Positions 1-5,346 of a DNA stretch of 5,346 nucleotides are shown here, piece by piece. The position numbers and the translations under genes are program-made. Source of the stretch: Planctomycetota bacterium (GTDB taxonomy: Bacteria; Planctomycetota; Phycisphaerae; UBA1845; UTPLA1); NCBI GenBank assembly GCA_027295245.1, contig JAPULF010000252.1:1-5346 (forward strand), given 5' to 3'. Each line of letters begins with the position of its first letter. Position 1 is the first letter of the stretch. The notes under the pieces are model-generated. The model was not told the origin of the DNA. It made no database searches and saw only the letters and a list, made by a program, of their open reading frames with translations.

Positions 1-1
1 A

Positions 2-451
2 GCGCATACCTTTCGCGTTCGACGGTATCAGTCGCGCCCCCGATACCCGATCATACAAGGTGGCCCCAAGCCCCCGCCCGAACCCGTCAAGAAGGCTTCA
101 CCGGTCAAACCGTTCCGCCGCCGGCCCACCACGCGCGTGGCCGACGCCAAACGGCGAGCCGCAAAGGGCCGTAACCGCCGAACCGGAAAGCTCACCGACA
201 CACCCGCCGCAAAAAATCAACCGCCGCGAAGAGGCGCCAACCGGACGCCAGTGAAAGGCGTAAAAAAACGGCACTCCGACGACGCAGCCCCGCAGTCCCC
301 GCTTTCAGCGACCGACCTCCCGTCCCGCGGGTTCAAAGAGACCCAGGCCGATCAAACGCCCCACATCCCAGCCGGCGCAAGTGTCCACAACCCGACCTGC
401 CTGAACGAAGACCCGGCCGCCGGGCACAGCCGATCAGTCATGCGGTTTTGA
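2..451 (+). other. Possible 3' end of an upstream CDS (basic, Pro-rich tail); otherwise non-coding
   Basis: The frame that begins at base 2 stays open for 149 codons to a TGA at 449-451, so it could be the C-terminal part of a protein starting left of the window. The translation is rich in Lys, Arg, Pro and Thr (for example PVKKASPVKPFRRRP, then ADAKRRAAKGRNRRTGK) with no hydrophobic core, as in a disordered nucleic-acid-binding or linker tail. I recognise no domain. A second forward frame is open from base 3 to a TGA at 252-254, and codon third-position GC does not clearly separate the two. In DNA this GC-rich, open frames of this length arise by chance fairly often. No RNA gene, terminator or mobile element is visible in 1-474. 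If the frame is real, its TGA overlaps an in-frame TTG of the ATPase gene. Confidence 0.3.
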
Positions 452-457
452 CAGGTG

Positions 458-466
458 TGGTAACAT
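458..466 (+). promoter_or_regulatory. Extended -10 element, possibly driving a leaderless ATPase mRNA
   Basis: Bases 458-466 read TG-G-TAACAT, an extended -10 (TGn plus TAnnnT). The last base lies 8 bases before the A of the ATG at 475, so transcription starting the usual 6-9 bases downstream would begin at or within two bases of the start codon. No Shine-Dalgarno sequence lies at a normal distance before this ATG. Both points fit a leaderless transcript. No -35 match is seen at 16-18 bases upstream. This is inferred from sequence only. Confidence 0.35.
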
Positions 467-474
467 GTTCAGCC

Positions 475-1968
<1,494 letters not shown>

Positions 1969-1992
1969 CCGGAACCCCACCGCATCCGCCGA

Positions 1993-2790
1993 TTAACCCG
2001 GCGAGCGAGTCCTGTAAGACGTGCGCTGACGCAATTGCACCAGTATCCAGCGACGCAGCATCGTGAACGGGCGAAACAACGCGCGATGCCAACTGATCCA
2101 CGACGGCGGTCGAAGCGATCGGGCCATCTCATCGGCGCTGAGTTGATCGGGTCGAATGCGCCGCCGGTGCTTGAGGAGATGGAATTGGTCGGCAGCCTGC
2201 AGATTCCGAAGTACATGCCCGGCTACCCAAGTATTGCCGAGTCGATTCGCCGGCAGATGCCACGAGATCTGGAAGTCGAAGAGGTAGGGCCGCCCGTCAC
2301 GGCCCACCAGAATGTTCTCGACCTTCTCGAGATCGACATATGCGGCGTTTCGCTCGTGGATCTCGCGCAGCATGTTTGACAGTCTCGGGAAAAACTCGTC
2401 GTCGACGAGCGTCTTCCTCGTCAAGGTTTCGCCTTCAATGCACTCGCGAACGATTCCCGTCGGACCCCAACGCCCCACAAATCGTGGAACACCTTCGACG
2501 GAGCCCAGCAGCTCGCACATTCGGGCCTCTCGCCGCGCCAGAAAGCGCCCCAGCCACAGGAGCGGAACGCCAAAAACAGACACGCGACGTTGTAATTTCA
2601 AAATCACCCTTCCATCCGGACCTTCGTACGCCCCGGTCGCCGCGAAAAAATCATGTTTAAAAGTCTCCGAGTGCCGATACGACCTCCCCCCGACCTCCAT
2701 CGTCTCGGGAAGCCCCTCGACACCCAAGGCCCGTAACCAGGAGTGCCTCAAGGTGTTTTTGCTCATCATGGTCAATGTCGGCCCTTTCAT
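1993..2790 (-). CDS. RIO/lipopolysaccharide-kinase-like protein kinase
   Basis: This is a compact 265-residue protein with an atypical kinase fold, without membrane segments. The nucleotide-binding lobe shows the Lys of VILKLQRR (Lys65), a candidate helix-C Glu in ARREAR (Glu88), and a hinge-like VRECIEGETL near 114-123. The catalytic loop is YVDLEKVENILV (Asp153, Asn159), spaced D-x5-N as in RIO and Kdo/LPS kinases. The metal-binding Asp172 lies in FDFQ, replacing the usual DFG. All core catalytic residues are present, so activity is likely. The substrate could be a lipopolysaccharide or other glycolipid sugar, a small molecule or a protein, and the sequence does not decide. The segment FKHDFFAATG at 44-53 is one I associate with planctomycete members. 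The start is uncertain: ATG 2790 lacks a Shine-Dalgarno, while ATG 2769 or 2766 (MMSKN, MSKN) has a weak AAAGGG upstream. It converges on the ATPase gene with a 24-base gap. Confidence 0.85.
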   Translation of the reverse strand: MKGPTLTMMSKNTLRHSWLRALGVEGLPETMEVGGRSYRHSETFKHDFFAATGAYEGPDGRVILKLQRRVSVFGVPLLWLGRFLARREARMCELLGSVEGVPRFVGRWGPTGIVRECIEGETLTRKTLVDDEFFPRLSNMLREIHERNAAYVDLEKVENILVGRDGRPYLFDFQISWHLPANRLGNTWVAGHVLRNLQAADQFHLLKHRRRIRPDQLSADEMARSLRPPSWISWHRALFRPFTMLRRWILVQLRQRTSYRTRSPG

Positions 2791-2810
2791 GGCGTGAACG
2801 GAGGCAAACC

Positions 2811-2825
2811 CGCGCTAGCAGCGCG
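2811..2825. repeat. Small perfect inverted repeat upstream of the kinase gene
   Basis: CGCGCT at 2811-2816 and AGCGCG at 2820-2825 are perfect reverse complements around a 3-base AGC loop. The repeat sits 20 bases upstream of the annotated ATG of the minus-strand kinase gene, so it would lie in the promoter or 5' leader. On the minus strand it is followed by GGGTTTGCC, too few T to be a convincing terminator. It could be an operator or a leader hairpin, or chance in GC-rich DNA. Confidence 0.3.
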
Positions 2826-2843
2826 CCAAGGCCGTGCGGCGGT

Positions 2844-2990
2844 TGTGGCGCCGGAAGGGTTAGGGGAAATCATGTAGCCTAAAATGGCACTCAAAGCGAC
2901 AAGTGGAATGATGTAACCCCAAATGGGTTAAGTCAAATAATATCACCCAAAACATGGCACTCGAAGGGTTAGGGGAATCATGTAGTCCAA
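2844..2990. repeat. Four degenerate tandem repeats, unit about 39 bases
   Basis: Four head-to-tail copies lie at 2844-2882 (39 bases), 2883-2921 (39), 2922-2952 (31, internally shortened) and 2953-2990 (38). Shared blocks on the plus strand are ATGGCACTC (2884-2892 and 2954-2962), GAAGGGTTAGGGGAA (2854-2868 and 2963-2977), and variants of GGAATCATGTA followed by a C-rich then A-rich end (for example GGAATGATGTAACCCC at 2905-2920). Copies 1 and 4 are the most alike, sharing a block of about 24 bases with one indel. Copy 2 keeps only the two ends. Copy lengths are not multiples of three and stops occur in the array, so it is not coding. The stretch is AT-richer than its surroundings. Copies abut with no unique spacers. 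The role is unknown: candidates are a dispersed intergenic repeat, protein-binding sites or a decayed mobile-element fragment. Confidence 0.7.
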
Positions 2991-2996
2991 TATAAT
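2991..2996 (+). promoter_or_regulatory. Perfect TATAAT -10-like box
   Basis: TATAAT occurs exactly at 2991-2996, just right of the repeat array. A -35 partner is poor: TTAGGG at 2969-2974, spaced 16 bases, matches TTGACA in only its first two positions. If used, transcription would start near 3003 and give a leader of about 197 bases before the Rrf2 gene, containing the inverted-repeat structure at 3050-3115. In an AT-rich patch such a box can occur by chance. Confidence 0.3.
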
Positions 2997-3049
2997 AGGA
3001 AACCACTGTTGCACCATGACAATCCAAGATAGAATGCCTCCGAATGGAG

Positions 3050-3115
3050 AGTCGTCAGAAGACCTTCGACACGCGCCACTCAGGGCAGACTGGCCCTTGT
3101 CGATTCCTGACGACT
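3050..3115 (+). other. Nested inverted repeats, candidate structured leader RNA
   Basis: Three helices nest inside each other: 3050-3058 with 3107-3115 (AGTCGTCAG/CTGACGACT, 9 pairs), 3066-3071 with 3098-3103 (TCGACA/TGTCGA, 6 pairs), and 3082-3086 with 3093-3097 (AGGGC/GCCCT, 5 pairs, loop AGACTG). All 20 pairs are Watson-Crick. The two inner helices abut directly on the 3' side, with a 10-base bulge on the 5' side. No T-run follows, so it is not an intrinsic terminator. It lies 84 bases before the Rrf2 start codon and could be a leader element, a small RNA or a relic of an element end. No known riboswitch or RNA family was recognised. Confidence 0.35.
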
Positions 3116-3146
3116 GGGAGTTCATTACGGCGACCCGCTCAATGTT

Positions 3147-3175
3147 TTGCGGATACAAGTATCGCCTGACAAAAT
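3147..3175 (+). promoter_or_regulatory. Candidate promoter with embedded palindromic operator for the Rrf2 gene
   Basis: GATAC at 3152-3156 and GTATC at 3159-3163 form a perfect 5-base-arm inverted repeat with an AA centre, ending 36 bases before the Rrf2 start codon. A weak promoter can be drawn around it: TTGCGG at 3147-3152 and CAAAAT at 3170-3175, spaced 17 bases, giving a start near 3182 and a short leader that holds the ribosome site. Rrf2-family repressors commonly control their own promoters through short palindromes at such positions. The promoter hexamers are poor matches, so the palindrome is the firmer part. Confidence 0.4.
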
Positions 3176-3186
3176 CTGGTCTGCCT

Positions 3187-3190
3187 GGAG
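3187..3190 (+). promoter_or_regulatory. Ribosome binding site of the Rrf2 gene
   Basis: GGAG at 3187-3190 stands 9 bases before the ATG at 3200, a normal Shine-Dalgarno spacing. It supports that start, which also gives the canonical Rrf2 opening MLRYKASAYAVLAMYDIA. Confidence 0.6.
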
Positions 3191-3199
3191 CAACCCAAT

Positions 3200-3628
3200 A
3201 TGCTTCGTTACAAAGCTTCTGCATACGCGGTACTTGCGATGTACGATATTGCGAAGGAACAGCGCGGAGCGTCGAATCCACCCGGTGTTCGCGCGGCGGA
3301 CATCGCGAAGCGATACCGGCTTCCAAAAGCGTACACCGCCAAAATCCTGAGCCAACTTGCGAATAGTGGACTCCTTCATTCCGATCGCGGTCCGCGCGGG
3401 GGATATCGACTGAATCGACCGGCGGACAAAGTGACGATGCACGATATTTTCGAGGGCGTGGGCGGAATCGCGACTGACAAAATGGAAGCGCCCTCCTTGA
3501 CCACGATCCCCCCCGCAGTGGACTCGACGCTCCGCCGGGCACGCACGGATACGATCAGCGCGCTCAAGACCCTGTTCAAGAAGACGTCCCTCATGGACAT
3601 TTTGGGCAAGGCTGCTGCGAGCCGCTGA
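3200..3628 (+). CDS. Rrf2-family transcriptional regulator without Fe-S cysteines
   Basis: This is a 142-residue winged-helix repressor of the Rrf2 family (relatives IscR, NsrR, CymR), acting as a DNA-binding dimer in the cytoplasm. The N-terminal helix MLRYKASAYAVLAMYDIA is typical. The helix-turn-helix spans about 30-60 (VRAADIAKRYRLPKAYTAKILSQL is the core region), and the wing is DRGPRGGYRL at 62-71, the most conserved family signature. A C-terminal dimerisation helix covers roughly 103-128. The protein contains no cysteine at all. The IscR/NsrR-type cluster ligands near residues 90-105 are absent, so it should not sense iron-sulfur clusters or NO through a cluster. It may instead work like CymR, through a partner protein or a ligand. 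The target genes are not evident, but a palindrome before its own start suggests autoregulation. It converges on the HEAT-repeat gene, ending 17 bases from that gene's stop. Confidence 0.92.
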   Translation: MLRYKASAYAVLAMYDIAKEQRGASNPPGVRAADIAKRYRLPKAYTAKILSQLANSGLLHSDRGPRGGYRLNRPADKVTMHDIFEGVGGIATDKMEAPSLTTIPPAVDSTLRRARTDTISALKTLFKKTSLMDILGKAAASR

Positions 3629-3630
3629 CT

Positions 3631-3665
3631 CTCATGGGGCGGACCTCATGGGGCGGACCTCGTGG
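3631..3665. repeat. 14-base tandem duplication at the convergent gene ends
   Basis: CTCATGGGGCGGAC occurs at 3631-3644 and again, identically, at 3645-3658. A partial, slightly changed third copy follows (CTCGTGG, 3659-3665). It begins two bases after the Rrf2 stop codon and supplies the TGA stop (3646-3648) of the minus-strand HEAT-repeat gene. It looks like a recent replication-slippage duplication. No terminator function is evident. Confidence 0.75.
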
Positions 3666-4365
3666 TCGGGCGAGTCGACGCCCTCGCCGTGGAATTCACT
3701 TTGTCATTCTGAGTGCGATGGTCAAGTAGGGCCTCCAGGGATTCCCAATACGCCGCCTCCGCCATGTACATCCGACCGTCGGTGTGCATGGAAAGCAAAC
3801 GGGCGGCGGCAACCGGGTCGGCCTGCCTGATCTCTTCATACTTCGGCATAAACCGCTCCTCCTCTTCTTTCCACCGTGCCAGCCAATCGACGATCGGTCC
3901 GGCAACGACGCGGTCGATCCCGGTCGCGTCCTCGGCACAGGCCATGAACAGCTCGCACGTCTCGGCCGGTTCTTCAAAGATCGTGTGGACGGCCCGTTCC
4001 ATCCAGTCCGGGTTGGTCGTACACAGAAGTCGCCATGCCAATTCGACGCGGTGTTTCGGTTCGCGCGGGTCTTGAATCAACGCCACGATCCGACCGGCGA
4101 TTTCGGGATTCGGGTCGCTGACGTAACGTAGCAGAAACGGAGTGGCCGCGTCGCCGATCAATTCGAGACGTCGCTGGGCCGCCTGCCGCACCGCATATCG
4201 CGGCGAGGCCAGATTCCGCACCAATGGGGCAATGGACCGCCCGATCACGCTTTCATCGGCGGTCGGTCGTGTCGTCGTCGGCTCGGCCGGACGGGTTGCC
4301 GGGCCGGCCTCGACGAAAACGGCCCCTGCGATCACCAGACCGACCGCTGCAAACAGTGGCCGCAT
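3646..4365 (-). CDS. Secreted HEAT-repeat protein
   Basis: This is a 239-residue protein with an export signal. MRPLFAAVGLVIAGAVFVEA (1-20) has a hydrophobic core, and VEA before Gly21 fits a signal peptidase I site. There is no lipobox Cys. A Pro/Thr linker (about 21-36, with TTTRPT) leads into a helical domain. Residues about 43-97 read as HEAT-type repeats (NLASPRYAVRQAAQRRLELI, then DAATPFLLRYVSDPNPEIAG), built as in many planctomycete proteins. The rest is helical with an acidic KEEEER patch near 166-171. The tail STARASTRPTTRSAP repeats the linker motif. No catalytic site is seen, so a protein-binding role at or outside the cytoplasmic membrane is likely but unproven. The frame is open further upstream to 4746, but that part is a shadow of the exchanger gene. 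ATG 4365 is chosen for the signal peptide and for AGGA upstream. An in-frame ATG at 4410 is the alternative. Confidence 0.8.
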   Translation of the reverse strand: MRPLFAAVGLVIAGAVFVEAGPATRPAEPTTTRPTADESVIGRSIAPLVRNLASPRYAVRQAAQRRLELIGDAATPFLLRYVSDPNPEIAGRIVALIQDPREPKHRVELAWRLLCTTNPDWMERAVHTIFEEPAETCELFMACAEDATGIDRVVAGPIVDWLARWKEEEERFMPKYEEIRQADPVAAARLLSMHTDGRMYMAEAAYWESLEALLDHRTQNDKVNSTARASTRPTTRSAP

Positions 4366-4372
4366 CGATTTT

Positions 4373-4376
4373 CCTG
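4373..4376 (-). promoter_or_regulatory. Ribosome binding site deciding the HEAT-protein start
   Basis: On the minus strand AGGA (4373-4376) precedes the ATG at 4365 by about 7 bases (CAGGAAAATCGATG). This favours that start over the in-frame ATG at 4410 and over the long N-terminal extension to 4746. Confidence 0.5.
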
Positions 4377-4412
4377 AGGTCACTCGACTTTCCTCGCGCC
4401 CGGTTTCCATTG

Positions 4413-4418
4413 ATTGTA
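4413..4418 (-). promoter_or_regulatory. Possible -10 box for the HEAT-protein gene
   Basis: On the minus strand bases 4418 to 4413 read TACAAT, five of six matches to TATAAT, placed 47 bases before the ATG at 4365 and just after the terminator-like hairpin of the exchanger gene. No good -35 hexamer lies 16-18 bases upstream. If real, the HEAT-protein gene has its own promoter rather than depending on the exchanger transcript. Confidence 0.3.
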
Positions 4419-4423
4419 GCGTG

Positions 4424-4447
4424 AAAACCGCTCGGCGAGTGCCGAAC
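4424..4447 (-). terminator. Intrinsic-terminator-like hairpin after the exchanger gene
   Basis: Read on the minus strand, GTTCGGC (4447-4441) pairs with GCCGAGC (4436-4430): seven pairs including one G-T wobble, around a 4-base ACTC loop. GG and then four T (4427-4424) follow. It begins 10 bases past the exchanger stop codon, the usual place for a Rho-independent terminator. The T-run is short, so termination may be partial. Confidence 0.5.
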
Positions 4448-4457
4448 CGTCCGTCTC

Positions 4458-5346
4458 TCAACCGGCGAAGAGTCCGCGGGCGGTCCAGAAGAAATACACG
4501 GCGTAGGCAGTGAGTAGGGCAACCCCTTCGCGGCGGGAGACGCGAAGGCCCGTTTTGACCATGATCCAAAGAAGGACGGAGGATCCGACCATCACCGGAA
4601 GATGTTCGGTCAGCAAGCCGTGTCCGAACGTCAGGGGCGCCACCGCCGCCGCGGCCCCCGCGATTCCCAGAATGTTGTAGATACTGCTTCCGATGATGTT
4701 TCCGAGACAAATATCGGGATGCTTCCGCCAGGCGGCAACAAGGCATGCAGCCAGTTCGGGAAAGCTCGTTCCGCCGGCAACGAGAGTCAGACCGATGATG
4801 TCCTCCGGCACCTCAAAACGACGCGCAATACAGACGGCGCCGTCTAGAAAAACACCCGATCCGAGACTCAAGAAAATCAAGCCGACCACGATCAGTACGA
4901 AGTCCAACCACAGTGGCCGCCGCCGGATCTGGGGCACATCCTCGTATTGTTCGGCGACAATCCGGCTCTCTCGCCGGGCGAGCCAAACGGTGAAGGCCAA
5001 GTAGCCGGCGAGCATGCACAGAAGCAGGGCTCCGTCCAATCGGTCGACCTTGCCGTCGCGCGCGAGCAGCCAAAGCAATAACGCGGAGGCCACCATGACG
5101 GGGATTTCACGGCGGACGAATGCGGCCTGGGCCTTGAGGGGATATACAACCGCCGTTGCACCGAGAACGAGCAGCACGTTCAGGATGTTGCTGCCAACGA
5201 CGTTGCCGGCCACGATGTCCGTTTTTTCTCGCCATGCCGCCGTAACACACACGACGAATTCGGGAGCCGATGTCCCGAAGGCCACGACTGTGACGCCGAC
5301 CAGCATGGCCGACACCCCCATCGCTCGCGCAAGCGCCGCGGCCCCG
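4458..5346 (-). CDS. CaCA-family Na+/Ca2+-type antiporter (YrbG-like), 5' end outside window
   Basis: This is an integral membrane cation antiporter that would exchange Ca2+ (or a related cation) for Na+, K+ or H+ across the inner membrane. At least 295 residues are visible. Translation continues upstream of ATG 5321 to the window edge as GAAALARAMGVSAML, which matches the conserved run before the first alpha repeat, so the true start lies beyond 5346 and ATG 5321 is internal. Both inverted alpha repeats are intact. Numbered from the ATG at 5321, alpha-1 has GTSAPE (16-21) and GNVVGSN (39-45), and alpha-2 has GGTSFPE (183-189) and GNIIGSS (207-213). The Glu of each G-T-S-x-P-E motif is the expected cation ligand. 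Hydrophobic segments fall around 48-60, 74-87, 97-114, 140-163, 215-230, 242-256 and 266-284, with a charged cytoplasmic-type loop near 115-137. The family is usually about 310-330 residues, so only a short N-terminal part is missing. Ion specificity cannot be read from sequence. Confidence 0.92.
   Translation of the reverse strand, partial: GAAALARAMGVSAMLVGVTVVAFGTSAPEFVVCVTAAWREKTDIVAGNVVGSNILNVLLVLGATAVVYPLKAQAAFVRREIPVMVASALLLWLLARDGKVDRLDGALLLCMLAGYLAFTVWLARRESRIVAEQYEDVPQIRRRPLWLDFVLIVVGLIFLSLGSGVFLDGAVCIARRFEVPEDIIGLTLVAGGTSFPELAACLVAAWRKHPDICLGNIIGSSIYNILGIAGAAAAVAPLTFGHGLLTEHLPVMVGSSVLLWIMVKTGLRVSRREGVALLTAYAVYFFWTARGLFAG

Noticed and set aside
448..453. Perfect TTGACA as a -35 box for the ATPase gene
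   Set aside because: It lies only 7 bases from the TAACAT element, and 17 bases downstream there is no -10-like sequence.
1987..2003. Terminator between the convergent ATPase and kinase genes
   Set aside because: CGCCG and CGGCG form only a 5-pair stem with a 7-base loop, there is no T-run on either strand, and it overlaps the kinase stop codon.
2844..2990. CRISPR array
   Set aside because: The repeat copies abut each other with no unique spacers, are degenerate and vary in length, and no cas gene is nearby.
3016..3366. 116-residue forward open frame upstream of and overlapping the Rrf2 gene
   Set aside because: It overlaps the well-supported Rrf2 gene in another frame, has no recognisable domain or ribosome site, and crosses the nested inverted repeats and the palindrome.
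2943..3542. 199-residue minus-strand open frame
   Set aside because: It is antisense to the Rrf2 gene and runs into the repeat array; the composition is not protein-like. The YMIPLTLRVP-like peptide in it comes from the DNA repeat, whose unit length is not kept in frame.
3669..3688. Terminator near the end of the HEAT-protein gene
   Set aside because: GGCGAG/CTCGCC gives a 6-pair stem, but it lies within the coding region and has no T-run in either direction.
4366..4746. N-terminal extension of the HEAT protein by 127 residues
   Set aside because: It overlaps the exchanger gene in another frame, is Arg-rich and without structure, and would bury a good signal peptide that has its own ribosome site at 4365.

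Overview
The window is GC-rich bacterial chromosome, densely packed, with five well-supported protein genes. The best guess at the host is a planctomycete or close relative. The evidence is a small secreted HEAT-repeat protein with Thr-Arg-Pro-Thr-rich tails, a RIO/lipopolysaccharide-kinase-like protein of a type I associate with planctomycetes, and a bacterial Ycf46-type AAA+ ATPase. This lineage call is an inference from protein style, not from a marker gene.

Layout, left to right. Positions 1-474 hold no recognisable gene. One forward frame is open from the left edge to a TGA at 449-451 and may be the basic, proline-rich tail of a protein that starts outside. A Ycf46-like AAA+ ATPase (475-1968, +) follows, perhaps read from a leaderless transcript. 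It converges, with a 24-base gap, on a small kinase-fold protein (1993-2790, -). Next is a 409-base intergenic region that is AT-richer in its centre. It holds four degenerate tandem copies of a roughly 39-base unit, a perfect TATAAT box, a nested 66-base inverted-repeat structure, and a small palindrome just before an Rrf2-family repressor gene (3200-3628, +). That gene converges, with a 17-base gap and a duplicated 14-base segment, on a secreted HEAT-repeat protein gene (3646-4365, -). Upstream of it on the same strand is a CaCA-family cation/Ca2+ exchanger (4458-5346, -) whose start lies beyond the right edge. A terminator-like hairpin sits between these last two genes.

The genes do not form one obvious pathway. 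Alternating convergent pairs (ATPase/kinase, Rrf2/HEAT) suggest mostly separate transcription units. I see no complete mobile element, tRNA, rRNA, CRISPR or defence system. The part that ordinary genes explain least is the 2791-3199 intergenic region: tandem repeats, a possible promoter, a foldable leader and a likely operator, all ahead of a cysteine-free Rrf2 regulator.
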